Assembly: GCA_950295325.1 (NCBI GenBank) | Contig: OX485804.1 | Location: forward strand, 45,508,001-45,572,000 | Origin: Polytrichum commune | Taxonomy: Eukaryota > Streptophyta > Polytrichopsida > Polytrichales > Polytrichaceae | DNA length: 64,000 bases | Reading direction: 5' to 3' | Shown: piece by piece, positions 21,374 through 34,296 of the stretch | How the letters are laid out: each line of letters starts with the position of its first letter | How positions within the stretch are numbered: the first letter of the stretch is position 1 | Notes under the pieces: model-generated | Told to the model about the DNA's origin: nothing | Databases searched by the model: none | Seen by the model: only the letters and a program-made list of their open reading frames with translations | Translations under genes and position numbers: made by a program

Positions 21374-22122
21374 AGCTATGTCCGGGAAGAACTGGCGGAT
21401 AGTTACAGATGAACTGGTTGAGTTTGAGAAATAACCGGTTGAAGTTGGAGACTTCAAAAGAATTACCGATCATTTAAGAAGGAATCTATACAAGAATATA
21501 CCTCAAATGAATAAAGCAAAACTGGAAGATGTCAACATGTAAGCGGCTGGATTTAGAATCACTAGGATCTTGACCAACTATATATGCCCAAACACTTCCC
21601 GGACACTGGTGCAAAGTATCCAAACAACACACATCTACCTTACACAATGACAGAGAGGAGTAGCTCTTGATTCCGTGAGGAGGGTGGGCTGGTCATCTAA
21701 GAATGGACTTGCAGATTATCATAATTTACTTGCATGGAATGGGTCAACACCAATTTGAACCAATGTGGCCTATAAATATGTGTGTGTGTGTGTGTAATGG
21801 CACGGATGCCCGTGCATGAGAAAGCCGAGTTTCAGAAATTTCAGTTAATTTGACAAGGGAGGGCCAAGCAATCCAATTGACTGGTGTTGACAATGTCCCA
21901 ATGAATGGGGAGAACCAACCGCTAGTTTCAGATGAATCAGTTGCATTTGAGAAATAACTGGTTGAAGTCCACGACTTCAGGGAAATTACTGATCCTTTTA
22001 GAGGATTCTATGGAAGATATTCCAAATTATGTAAAGAAGACCCGAAAGATTGCAACATGTAACCAGTTGGACTTGAAAACACTAGGATCTTAACCAATTA
22101 TGCACAAAAACCTCCCCAGACA
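21374..22122. repeat. direct repeat pair, units ~230 bp, 529 bp apart
   Basis: 21374-21607 and 21903-22122 share TTTGAGAAATAACYGGTTGAAG, CTAGGATCTT and GACAC endings at about 75 percent identity by eye. Between them, 21742-21870, including a (TG)n run at 21779, is the reverse complement of 35105-35275. Confidence 0.6.
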
Positions 22123-22480
22123 CTAAACTCTATTTGATATCATATTCTTCACCGCAGCATATGTTTAGGCTTAGGACTTGCAACCCCAATTGCCTCAACA
22201 ACTAAGGTAGATATGCCTATTTCGATGCCTCATATTAAATAGACACCTATATTTGAGTGGTCAATGGTCGAATGCGGATAGTTTGTGTTGAAGACTACAA
22301 ACAAGTGCACTTGTTCAAATTTTACTAACCATTCTAATCACAATAGTCAACACAATTTGAGGAAATTGTATGATTGTTCAATAATATTTACTTTGATCAA
22401 GAATTACAGATACATATAAATAAATATACAATCTCCAATACTAATGAGAAAAGTGGCTACGGGCTCTGTTTGGATATGCT
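22123..22480. other. intergenic sequence, nothing recognised
   Basis: No coding frame or repeat boundary is supported. Confidence 0.4.
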
Positions 22481-23386
22481 AATGATAACGCATTAGCTGC
22501 CTACTATGAGAAGTGGGTGTAGAAAAGAAAGTGTCCATGTTAGATTTTCGAGACATGCAAACATGCAAACAGAACATATTCGAGGATGCAGTGACACTGA
22601 AACTATAAGAATTCTGATTCAGAGCGAAATTCAACGCAACACCAATTCCAAGGTCTAAGTTAGATCTTCAAACTTGAGAATGACATGATGGCACAGACAA
22701 ATCAAAAAGAACATCAAGGTGAAACTGCCACAAAGTGTACAAATGACTGGAATAAGTGGTGGAATACATTGAGTACAATATGTAAGGAATACAAGAGATT
22801 CGGTGTTGAACAACAAGAGGTGAACATGCAAATTGTGTGACTGAGGTCAAGCATTCCAGGACAAGAACATTCTCATAAGAGGGTTTGAGGATGATTATTG
22901 CGCTTGACAATCGAGCCCCAGCTCAATGTCACCATGCACCCCCCATTGCATCTTCATCTCTCAACAAAAAGGATATTACAAGGTTTCGATGTTCACTGTC
23001 CGAATGGAACATATCAAGGAATGGAAAATCCAGTGTGCTATAGTCTTGTCTCTCATTGTCATGCTTCCTGCATACTAAGATTGGTGATAATGAGATATGA
23101 GCAGAGAGAAATCAGCCAAGGGGTCAGCTAGGGACCAATCTGCCAATCTCAAAATCCATTTGTTGTTTTTTTCGTGTATGGCACTGAGGAAGAGGCTACG
23201 GCAGATAAATAGTCTGGGTTTGGGCAGTGGGTGTGAGGCACACATTTTCAGCTCAATTTTTGAGTGCATGAAAGAGTTTGTACAAAGAGCTTGGGTGACT
23301 CACAACTCAAAAAATCGGACATTCTTGGCCCTCTTTAATCCAACCGCATGGCAGGTTCGAAAAGCGAAAGAAGCTCATTTGCTGGA
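22481..23386 (-). other. probable 3' untranslated region and downstream flank of the CPP gene
   Basis: This lies immediately after the CPP stop codon on the minus strand. The sequence is non-repetitive and non-coding. The polyadenylation point was not determined. Confidence 0.35.
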
Positions 23387-26300
23387 TCAGCCATTACTGA
23401 ACGGGGGAGTGACAGGGGGCAGGGAGGGGAGAGCTTGCAATATAAACTTCCTGCTGTTCCGGAGCCCTGGAGAGTGGGAGTTCCCACAGCCAATTCGAGA
23501 CGAGCCTTGCTCTCGGTTGCCCCCATACCGTGGTGGTGTCACACGTTTCTGCTTCGGGGAGCCTGAATTTGTAACTGTAGTCCGGGTTGGGGAACCCATT
23601 TCATCACCATACTTGATGAAATCAGGTGTATCATCATCATCTGCACCAGCTTTCACTGATTCGAGCTCGCTCTCAAGGTTCTTTCCTGCAAGAGGAGACG
23701 ACTGCAGGGACGGCGTAAGTTGGTTCGGATCGTTATTCGACTGCTGAGATTGGCGAGGTGTGTCATATCGAAGAGGGGAACGTGGCGCTGGCTGCCGGAA
23801 CCTCCTTGGCGAGGAGCCTCTGCATGGAGACATGACACAGGCAGACATCAGATCTTTGAACCTGGGGGAAAGAAAAGGTACTACACAAGAAATAATATGT
23901 CACTGGAGTTTTCCTTTGAGACTTCCATTGGGAGTTGGTGCCCTATGATTTTTCCAATGATTATCTTGCATACAATGCCAATAACTACTTCCTGCTTCTG
24001 GTGCATGCACAGAGGTAGTGTTTAAATTTGAATGAAAAGCAACCTCTCTCAATTCATTCAGGTCCAGACTCATTTTAGCACTTCTTGTCATGCCCAAATC
24101 ACTTTGACCCTTACAAGCTTGCACCACATAAGTTTGTGCTTTGTTCACACATACAAGCATGCACCACAAACTTATGGGGCATGGAAGGTCTTATATGCCA
24201 AAGAGCCACCTCGTGACCAAAAATCATGTTGAATTAGAGGATCACTGTATTGTTTCCATGTAGAATACAGGAGAGCTTCTATAATTTTAACCCTCTAGCC
24301 AAGAGAATACAAGTTTTCCGGCATGTTTGACTTCTTGTTCCTCCTATAGTACAACTGAATACTATGAAAAAGACTACCAAGTGGAAAAGGGATTAAACTT
24401 TTACCTTGTGGACATATGGTGATGTCCGCTTGCTGAAGAGGCTCCATGATATCCAGATTCTGTAAGCCTGCCTGGCCGCTCCAGTGTTCCCATGGCGGAA
24501 CCAGGTGTTGGCCTCAGTGGTGCGAGTGGCAAGGGAGTAAGAGTGCAAATATCCTGCAGGCCGTCCCAGCGTGGAGAGTGATGACCAATCCTAGCAAAGG
24601 TCGGGGTTGTCATAGGTGAGTCTCCACCTCCACTTATGGAGAAGTCTGTCTCATTATGAGGATAAGAAACGGGATGGAAAGCATCTAATGTATGAGAGAA
24701 CCGGGTTGGGGATTTGGAAGGCCTTGAGCCACGTTGTTGAGGCAAGGGAGAGGCACAATGCTCATCTGAAGCAGCACGCTTCCTTCCTGTGGATCTCAGC
24801 CTTAGCATTGATCGCCCAAGCCTGCCAGACACAACAAAATAATTCATCTTCGTAAGGATAGGCTATGGATTGCAAATAGACAAGGATTGGACCCTAAGAG
24901 ATATAAAAAGCAAGACACACCAGAGGAAAAAGGATTTACAAAATTGAGTTTCCTCCTTTCAATCAAATGTCATACCCATCATAATCAAATGTTGGTGTGA
25001 TTGGTGAGAGATTTTGTTTTGCACTGTCACGGAGACGATCAGACTTGCCACTCATTCTATTCAGCAGTTCAATTGGATCTTCAGTCTGAGTCTCCTCCCT
25101 GGCAGAGTTGGCTTGTTCTCCTTCCTTCTCCTCACCTTCTTCAGGTCCTGGAGTTTCAACATATACAAGAAAATTCTATAAGTTTGCTAGAACTATCAAC
25201 ACATGTTCCTAGGCAGAATCTAGTCAGAATGGCTGGAACAAAGAATCTTTCAATGAGAACATCCTTGATATCCAATTTAGTATTGAGAATTCCTGATGGC
25301 TTCAGTAACCTTCAGACAACAACTCAGGTGCAAAGTTGACAGGGGACCAGCACAACATGGAGTACAGACCTTCCTTCCTGCCAAACATGTTCTTGCATCC
25401 TTCACATCGACAACCTTCTGAGCATCCAACACCAGCCTGTTCAACAAAATAGACAGATCTTGGGGATTAATCTCCTTACTTGGCATGCAGAAGCAGTATA
25501 TGCTTTGGAGAACTAGACTTCAGACAAATTGCAAATTTTTGGTTCAACTTGCAGATCCTAATGTCCATAGGAACTACATGCCTGTCAACCTCATCAAGTA
25601 TAGAAAAATCATAACAAGATTCTTAGTGCCCAATTTCTTCAGCATAATTAGTTGCCATCACAAGTGTAATACTCACTCAAGAAGGAATTCCAAATATCTG
25701 TATATAAGAAAAACTACCTGGTAACATTCACAATATTTTTTCAGACAAAGGGATTTCTTGCAGTTGCAACCCCGTTTATGCCTTGCTGAGGCAGGAGTGT
25801 CCAAAGCCTCATCCTACAGAACCCAAAGAAACAAAGTCAGTTGCAGAGAATTTTTTATATGGCCAGGTGAGAGCTAAGAACATGGTCAAATTCAAAGTGA
25901 ATGTATGGCATTTCAGCCAGAAGATACATAGCATTAGGATTTGTGTCACTTACCCCAAGGATGGGAGAGGACTCAGCACCCTGCACAATCTTGGGAGCAA
26001 AAGCAAGTGGATTTCGTGACTCAATCTGCTGTCGAGTGTTTAGGACAGTCTCTTCATATTCAGGTTTGTTAAAGCAATCTTTACATGCACAGGATCCCAC
26101 ACAGTACACACCCGCAGCAAAGCACTCACAGTACCTGTCAAGGAACAGTTACATGGACACATCAGAACCACCACAGATATCGCATTTCTGTGAGAGGATT
26201 TCACCCTCAGAATCTGCATATACCAGAAAATACCAAAAAACAGGAAAGAGCACAGATGTCAACCAAATAAAGACAAGTATTACAATACTGCAGATCTCTG

Positions 26301-29300
26301 GAGAATAAGGAGGCAACAAATAAAGTGAACTCACAATTTCAGGCACTTGGATTTTTTGCAGTTACAGCGTTTGCAGCCTTCTGCTGACTTGTCACCTGAA
26401 GGTGGAATTGATTTCCGTCTGCACAGCCTAAAAGAAGTATCAGGTCAACTGCCATTTAAAACTTCACAGCTCACCTTGTAACAATGCTATAAGTGCTAAT
26501 TGGGTTCTGGAACTCCAAGAAGAGATTATCTGAAGTGTACTTGACACTAGTCCTACTATCAAAATTTCTTAAATAAAGTTCCCAAAAGCAAATAGCAAGT
26601 ACTCTGAATTAGAAATATTCATGCATTGCATCTCACCGTCTTCTCTTTAAACTTTGAGGGCTCTCCAGGAGATCATCAGCAGGTTCCCCCTCTGGTTGCC
26701 GCACTAGCTCTTGGTGGGATCGTTTGTGCCCAATAGGACTTTCACATTTTAACATCCCAGTTCCCCTTGCAGTCACTGGCAGTGACTCTTCCAGTGGTGG
26801 TAAATTTTCTACATGGAGAGTCCTAAAATCAGCAGTCGGAATTTTCACTCTCTTGCTACTGATAGAACCAGTTTCAGCTGTATCTTTCTCCATGTGGTTC
26901 CTTCTCTCTAACAAAGATGCCATATTTGGACTGAAGTTCTGATTCAGCATTGCTGAGAGGCCACTGCTACCTAATCCTATTTTCTCATATCCCTCACCAG
27001 CAGGGTCTTCCTTGGGATTAGCAATAGCCAAAGGTTGAATTCCCAACACTGTGGCCAGTACCCCTTTGGAGCTTTCTAATCCAGCGGACTGGAATTCCCT
27101 CTTGAAGGACATACTGCTCGTGGTGAGGCTGTTAAGGTGAAGTCCAATGCCACTTGGCCTCATGGGAGGACTGCGACCTCGCTTTTCTGATGGGTTGAAC
27201 ATCTGTGCTCCCCCCTGGTTATTATTGGAGTCCTGTGTTCTCCGAACTGGTGCTTCTCCTCCCCTCATAGGGAGACACTCCATATTTTTCGTCACAGTGA
27301 GTTGCATTGTGGCCATGGCCCCAGCATTACCATCACATGAAGAGCCACCTAATGGTCACAACAAAACAACATGTGACTCAAGTACTCATTTCACCTACAG
27401 ATTCTTCAAACACAGAACAGCTTCACCTCCTCTAACAGGTCCTAAACTAAGAGAATCAGAACACTCCTAATGATGCCTCTCAATGGTCAGTAAGCATGCA
27501 AATCGGGGTCTCTTTTGACAAGAGTTATATACCAAACATCCATCTGTCAAGTCTATCAATATCCTTCATACAGAACTATCTCATTCTGAGATACAAATTA
27601 AACACTTCAGACCCAGGTTGACCCCAAGGATGGTTCACTGGTACATACCCCTCACAGATGCTGACATGGATTCCGCCCGCAATGACTCATTAGTATTAAC
27701 ATTTGAAAGATCATGTGCAGGAACTTGCATGCCACTTGAAGATGCAGTCCCCATGTCAGTGAGAACTGACTGTGGGCCGTCTGCAATTGTGGAGCTTCCA
27801 CCACTATCTTTAAGCCTACTCCCCAAGGATTTCCTATTGCCCATACTCCCAAGGCTTTTTCTCCTTGCTCCAGAGGCATCAAAGTCAAGACATCGCCTTC
27901 GGAAACCACGTTGTCCAACAGTGTCAACCTGCACATATGAAAGCCATAGTTGAACACTTTCAGAACCATTCTCACAGTCCCAAACTGGGTAATGCCAACA
28001 TACTACAAATTACTTATGGTGAATACATTCAGATGAATGAATATGTGCATGAAGGTGATAATAGTGCATGTCTTACATTAGCAGGAACAAAGTACACCAG
28101 AACTGAAATCACTGGATTCAGGAGAGCAACTAGATATAGAGATATTCTACTTCAGGGCATCCTTTGCAGTGAACATGACTCATATTGCAAAAAGTGCAAC
28201 CACGTTTACTAGCCCCAGTAGACAATCTGCTGAATTAACAATCAGATCCATGGGTTTCAAAGTGGGTCACCATACCCTGTAAGTGAGTCGGCTCACATCA
28301 TCAGTTGTGAGCACTGCCGCTACATCTTCTCTGTCTTCTGAAGAGGAGTCGAGTCCCGATTGAGAAGTGATCACAGTATTCTCCTGTTTGATATTCTCTT
28401 CCACAACCCTGTCAGACTGGTTCTCTGAATATACAGATGAGCACCGCAAAGGCAACCTTGAAACCACTACTTCACCTGAATCCTCGGACCAATTGTCCTC
28501 TCCATTGTCCTGTCCCAAGTCTGCTTCTCCAGCCAGGAAGTATGCCATAGCCGTTGTGTCCTGGTCAAGTTCAGCCTCACCTTCACATTTAATATTGAAG
28601 TTCAAGCCATGGTCTTCATTATGAGAGCTGGATGCCATAGAAAGGCTCCTATGATGTTCATGGTCTCGACATTTGGACTCTTGGCTAAGGTTACCTGCTA
28701 GCACAGAATCCACCACCTGTGGCATCAAAGTTGATAAGGATTGCCTCTGATCAGCTGCATCTGCCTGTCCATCCTTTCCTACACCTGATTTTTCCTGGGC
28801 CGAGTTCATGCATCTCACAGATTCCGTGGGCTCAGCTGCAGACAAAACTGGGTCTAGTTGCTGGAAGTCTGTATACTGGGTTTGGAAGCTGCCAGTAGAT
28901 GCTGCTGTTCTATCCATCTCACATGATGGTTTCTCAGGAACTAGATGTGTAGAGCTGACAGCAAACATCCCCTGACCGGCCAAGTTTTCAGTCAAGTATA
29001 CATCATTACCAAGAGACTCATTCTTGACATCATTGGAAGGTTGAACAGGGAGATCCTCTGCATGTGCTCCTGAGCAAGAGGCTACACCTCGATGAACTTG
29101 ATCAGGGTGATTATTCGGTGGTGATGGTATGACATCTGAAGTTAGGCTACAAGTAGAGCTTACAGATGTTCGGTGCCATCCTAGGGGCTCACGACCTTCA
29201 GCTTGGGCTTGGGCTGTTACACGCTCTGCCATCAAGACCCTGTTTGGAGAAGATAAACCACCATTGTTACTTTGTCAGCCAAGGCACGATTCTACAAAGA

Positions 29301-30198
29301 CGGCAGGCAGATGAAGACACTTCAAAGATGAAACAAACGAGGAGTAATAAACCATTCATTTTCACATAGTGCTGAATATGAAATGCCATGTGTGATTAGA
29401 TATGAGAAAATTTGAATCCTCCCTTATCCCTACCAACCCTCACCTCTTCAATGAGCTTGCAGATGTCCTCCGTGCACTGCGAGGAGAGGCAAAAATTCTT
29501 GGCTCAGGGGGAAATGTCATCTCATTGTAAGTCTGGGCATGGTGTACAGACTTCGCTGGCTTGATTGGCGACAAATTGCACAAGTACTTGAAGAGGGGAG
29601 AGTCCTGTACATCAAACCTTATCAGTATCACATTCCAAAAATTAAACTTGACTGGGAAGTGTGTAAAAAGGCTACGAAAGGACATACCAATATGCAAGCA
29701 AAACTGGTGCTATGTAACCCAAATAACTTGCCACCAGAGGTTACAAGCAGCATTGGGACAATCGCAGCAAGACCCCGTAGCACGTGGGAAGTAGATACGT
29801 CTAAAGATATAGATTACAATGTCGATGGATATTGGACTCGAGAGCCAGCGTTGATTTGACCATCCACTTGACCATGAACATAGCCTACTCACATTACCAA
29901 TGAGCGGTCAAATGGATGCACATTGAGCAGTGTCATAATTCAAACGATAGATAGCTATGCATGCCTCGCAGGATTGCTCCATAGATCATACCACCTGCAT
30001 TGTTTAGGAGATCTTGCTCTCATGCCCCCTCTAACCAATGTATTGACCATAAGGCTGAGGGAATGGAAATTAGGGGTTAACCTGATTATCATCTGGGGAT
30101 GGAATGGACTCGCGCCTGTCAGGGGACCCCATGTCCAAACCACTCTCAATTTCCCTCCCGCACTTCTCAGCCGCCACTTTGCCGCCTCTGGTAATCAT
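23387..30198 (-). CDS. CPP-family (TSO1/LIN54-like) CXC transcription regulator, 12 exons, 1244 aa
   Basis: CPP proteins bind TTYRAA-type DNA through two cysteine-rich CXC domains; LIN54/TSO1-type members belong to the DREAM/MuvB cell-cycle complex. Exons (minus strand): 30198-30082, 29604-29444, 29239-28276, 27928-27649, 27348-26637, 26427-26335, 26134-25954, 25813-25718, 25436-25370, 25147-24976, 24821-24405 and 23861-23387. All introns are GT-AG and all phases close, giving 3735 coding bases. Motifs in order: [16 protein letters not shown] (from residue 40), [10 protein letters not shown] (421-430), CXC-1 beginning [19 protein letters not shown] at 763, the linker [12 protein letters not shown]-2 beginning [18 protein letters not shown] at 851, [12 protein letters not shown] (about 935-947), and a C-terminal [14 protein letters not shown]. 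Both CXC domains keep their cysteines. The protein is longer than TSO1 (about 700 aa) and LIN54 (about 750 aa), mainly through a large acidic, Ser-rich exon 3. Exon 1 is the least certain, because its donor is GTTAAC. Confidence 0.93.
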
Positions 30199-30500
30199 GG
30201 TGCTCACAATGAGGATGATTAATCGCCCCCTCACCACGAAAGGGCTATAGGAGATACAATGTGATGATGCGTTTCCTCTTCCAATTCCCTATAGGAGCAC
30301 TGACCACCACCACTGCCACACTTGCTAAAGTTTTGGGCAAGTGCTCTGCCGCTGTGTCCTCCTGTACATGCCTCAGTGTTGATGATAATGGTGCTCGCAT
30401 CAGAACAGGCGCTGTTGTGATGATGATTGTTCCAACCTATCAACCCTTTTCTTCTTCTTCTTCTTCTTCTCCTCCTCCTCCTCCTCTTTCTTCCACGTAT
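30199..30500 (-). promoter_or_regulatory. probable 5' leader of the CPP gene with a GAA/GGA repeat
   Basis: On the minus strand a purine tract (GGA)n(GAA)n lies at about 30449-30490, some 250 bases before the chosen ATG. Purine-rich tracts are common in plant 5' leaders. The transcription start is unknown, and a leader intron is possible. Confidence 0.4.
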
Positions 30501-31200
30501 TGCGGCAGATAAGTAACAGAAATACCGGCCCTTACCCTGATGCCAAGAATCACAAGAAGCTTCGCAACTCTCTGATAATAGTCACGAGATCATTACACGC
30601 AATGCCGCCAATCCACGCCCCACAGCCCTAGATGGTGATGCTTGCACTACTAATACTGTTACCACTGATGATGATGCTTTCACACTACACACAGTCAGAC
30701 AGACGCAACCCAAGAAGGAGGAGGAGGTACGAACAAGACACACAAGATACAGAGACACAACCAAACTCTGAAGCTTCTCTCCTACAAACCTATGCAAATC
30801 GAGCCCTCACAAACTACTGCAGAGCCAAATATGGATTGACCCCGTCCATCACCACACTCAACCAAAAGTGTACCTCCTCCCTCACCCACCACATAACCCA
30901 TGCCCCCCACACTCATCCCTCCCTCCGACAAGCCTAACCCCCACAGATCACTCCCTATTCCAATACACGTACAACACCACACATACACAGACACAGACCT
31001 ATCACCAACACCCAAACAATCCTCTCACTCACCAAAAGCAATGTCACGAAACCAACCTAAACATCAACAACACATCCTAAGTTAAGTTACACCGATGCAA
31101 GTAAGTTACCGCCCATCCCATCATCCCATCGCCCTGATTGCTCCAAGAGAAGAGAAGCAGGGTGAGGCAGCCCTGCAAAGAGAGACAGGAAACCATGTGA

Positions 31201-31649
31201 GCGGGAAAAGGCCACCATGGCCAGGTTCCCCCTCGAGGACAGCCACAACAAACAACAACCAACAACAACAACCCCACCCCTGCTGCAGTGACCTGGTACA
31301 AATGCTTCTTCAGTCCATTCTCTCTCTCTCTCTCTCTCTCCCTCTCCCTCTCTCCCCACAGAAGGCTCTGTTACTCTCCTGAATGCTCATCAGAGAGAGA
31401 AGAGAGAGCCATGCCCCATCATTCACCTCCCCATTCTTCCATTTGCGTTGATCTGCTGTTTGTTTTTCATCTTCCCATCACTACTGTGCATCCGAGCATC
31501 ACAGCTGCTCCATGTCCATGATCATGGCGTGGAGGAAGGGATGATGGCATGGCCTCCGTGAGCGGGAAACCTGCGAGCTGCTCCGGCATGCCTGTCAGTC
31601 CCTTTGCATTTTGGTGCAGGCAGGTTTGGAACTCCCCCCGGGCGGGAAA
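31201..31649 (-). promoter_or_regulatory. three identical E2F-type sites upstream of the CPP gene
   Basis: GCGGGAAA, the reverse complement of TTTCCCGC, occurs at 31201-31208, 31562-31569 and 31642-31649. This matches the E2F/DP consensus TTTSSCGC. The sites lie 1.0 to 1.45 kb upstream of the predicted start codon. Between them is a (CT)n run at 31319-31348, which reads (GA)n on the gene strand and resembles GAGA-type plant promoter elements. Confidence 0.45.
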
Positions 31650-31905
31650 CCTCCGGGCACCCCTTTTTTCTCCCACCCTGCCCGGCTCCGGGCTGCCCGA
31701 GAGAGTGCGGGCTGCCCGGATTTAGGCGCACTTACGGGCACCTTATCCCGCTGGCCCCCGTTCCTTTCTCTGCCCGCGCTGCCCGGTAGCCAGGGCCCTG
31801 CGCTCCCTCCCTCGCCTTTCGCCCCCTGCTGCTGGCTTACCGACGGGTACGTGGGAACGCGCGTTCCCTTCGGGTTCCCCGTCGTTCCCACCCATTAGGG
31901 GCCAC
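31550..31905. promoter_or_regulatory. GC-rich island upstream of the CPP gene
   Basis: A sharply bounded GC-rich block with repeated GCCCGG/CCGGGC words. At 31853-31868 it has the perfect 16-bp palindrome GGGAACGCGCGTTCCC. GTGGGAACG at 31851-31859 also pairs with CGTTCCCAC at 31883-31891. The overlapping open frames on both strands here are a by-product of low stop density. A promoter island is the most likely reading; a separate small gene is not excluded. Confidence 0.4.
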
Positions 31906-32335
31906 ATATTCTGTGTGTTGGTTTTGTACACATGTCGCGGGTTGACAACTCGCTTTTAGTGAGTTAAAATAACATATGTAGAGCGCTCATCCCGGGTCAT
32001 AAAGCCGGGTATCCAAAGAAACGGGCAAGCATCCGGCAATTTACTTGGCTCCCAAATTCAACTCCCCCACAAACAAATAGGTAAACCATGCATCATCCGC
32101 CTCATGTCCCGAGTTCCCCCCAAAAAGAACCCCCACCTCGAAATGCCACAACACCCGTTTTAGTGAGGAGTCGAAGCTCCCCTAACAGTGCCAAGTGGGA
32201 AGCACATGGTCTTATTGGATCTAAATCCGGCATGACATCCCCCTATCGTGCCAAACTTCAAAGTGCCAACGATGCAGGTGACACCTACCGAGCTTGTGCG
32301 ATGGGTGTCATGAAGCCTGGGTTTTACTACACTAA
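31906..32335. other. intergenic sequence with a dispersed-repeat segment
   Basis: Around 32200-32290, words such as AAATCCGGCATGACATCC recur in altered form at 33230-33280 (AAATCCGGCACGCCATCTTCC). The Harbinger-like element that follows may have inserted between these two related segments. Confidence 0.4.
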
Positions 32336-32912
32336 GGGCCACTTCACACACAAGGATGAAGGCCCTTGACCATGGCAATGTAAGAGCTCTCGTTGGTCGA
32401 AAAGGCGGAGACCGTCCAAGTTCACTTCACACTAGGAGGTGAAGGCCTAAAGGCCCAAAGAAAAGTTCGTGGATGAAAAGTCTACATGGAGTCCTAATGG
32501 TTGGTTGTGGATAAGGGTGCATGGTCTACCGGAATTTGCGTCAGATCCACCTCCAAGAGGTGGGCTTGACGCAAATTCTGGGAGACCATGACTTTTTTAA
32601 TATTTTTTCCAACATGACAGATATCAGGACATACTGCATGGAAAATTCCACGACAGACAGACACCACCAAGTAATTATCTTAAATTGATAAACTTGGAGA
32701 AATATTGTATTAATCCAAATCCTCCCCTCTTTTTCCACCAACAAAATATGCAATGGTCCCACAACATGGTTCATTCTCACTTCATACTATGCTTGAGGAC
32801 CCAAGACTACATAAAATGGCTTTCCCAACACCCATGGTACGGCCTTTGGATGAGAGTCAAGGGTCCTCACCATTACAAGGTCATGGCTCTTGGCTCATGT
32901 GTGAAGTGGCCC
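32336..32912. mobile_element. PIF/Harbinger-like MITE with TAA duplication, copy 1
   Basis: Termini GGGCCACTTCACACACAAG and CATGTGTGAAGTGGCCC are inverted repeats. The 3-bp flank TAA occurs on both sides (32333-32335 and 32913-32915). TWA duplications are the mark of PIF/Harbinger insertion. An internal inverted segment around CCTCCAAGAGGTGGGC is shared with the other copies. There is no transposase sequence. Confidence 0.8.
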
Positions 32913-32915
32913 TAA

Positions 32916-34296
32916 GGGTCCAACACCATGGACATCACAAATTTGAATCTAAGGAGTTTACATTAGGGTTTGGGTTCAAGGTATTACACAAAAAAACGAG
33001 GTGGCATTTCATGCGGCATCACTTTCCCATCAACTCTCAGCAACCCTCACTTACAAAATACTCCTTATGGATTAAGAAACCAATCTCTCAAGTCCAAAAG
33101 GTAAGGTCTAGGAATGGGCGTTTTGGACCCCCCCCCCCCACCCAACAAGTTTATGGGACCCATACGCTAATGTGAACCCACCTTAAGTTAAGTGAAGGCT
33201 TGAGGATCCAATAGTAGGATCGCATGGCCTTAATGGTTCCAAATCCGGCACGCCATCTTCCTAACATGGCACTTGTAAAACATTGACTATGCATGTAGTT
33301 ATTTGCCTACGTGCTACGGGGTTCTCAAAACATGACAACGTGATGATTTTTTGGAGGAAGAAATTTGCCACATGTTGTATCCACATTGATCAAGAGCATG
33401 GTCAATCCAACATGGACATTAGCATTTGGCACTCAAAGTGTTGAACCAAACAACACACCCTACATCAGTTGTTGGGAACAAAGTTTGTGCAATGTTGTTG
33501 TTATAATAAAAGTTTGCGTGGGTTACCCATCCTTCTTCATTTTTTTGACATCAACCGATTTCTCGCACGCACAGGATACCTTTATAATATTATGTTTGTC
33601 CTAGGCTCACAATTCTTATGTTTAGGGTGTATGATATTATTGTTCTTCAAGTAGCACACTATGGGTCACACTAAGGTTGGCACCATTGGCAACTACGTGT
33701 CATCATGTGGCGGTTGAAGAAAATTTCATAGTCATGAGCATTTAGAGAGAGAGAGGCAAAAAAATTCAACACATTATTTTGAGGTATTTGAACATGTAAA
33801 GCCCTACTACATTCTATACCGTAGTGTGTTGTTAAGTTCAACACTTTGAGCGCCATAAGCTAATTTCCACATTGGATTGACCTGGTCTTCACCAACGTGG
33901 ATACGACACGTGGAAATACCATTTTCAAAACAACATGTTTCGTCAAATGAGACAACATCCTACGGTAGTAGGTTTAAGGTAAGTGGGTTCTAAATGGACA
34001 CCTTTTAATTATACACCCACTTATTGTAGGATAATTAGTGCAAGACGATTAGCAATTCCAAATCGTGCCCGTAGTCACTTTATGCATGTTTTCAACACAC
34101 AACAATTGCCTAAGAGCAGTGTATTCACATTGACCTCTTATAACTTTTGCATCTTGACTCCGATCTTTAAAATTTGTGAATGGTAATTTTCATTGTTTGC
34201 ATTTGATAACCACGTGAGACATCTCCAATCTGATGCACGCGCCCAAAGTGTTTGTGGAGTTGGAAGCGCATGCAATATAGGCCCTCGTTATCACCT
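32916..34296. other. intergenic sequence with degenerate repeats
   Basis: 34060-34296 resembles 1370-1620 and 58650-58860 and ends in the family's terminal word. Short homopolymer C run near 33131. No gene is supported. Confidence 0.4.

Noticed and set aside
23097-23747. 216-codon open frame on the plus strand
   Set aside because: It runs antisense to the last CPP exon and has no motif. The minus-strand exon is supported by splice phase and family sequence.
31522-31931. Several overlapping open frames on both strands
   Set aside because: They lie in a GC-rich island where stop codons are rare. None shows a domain.
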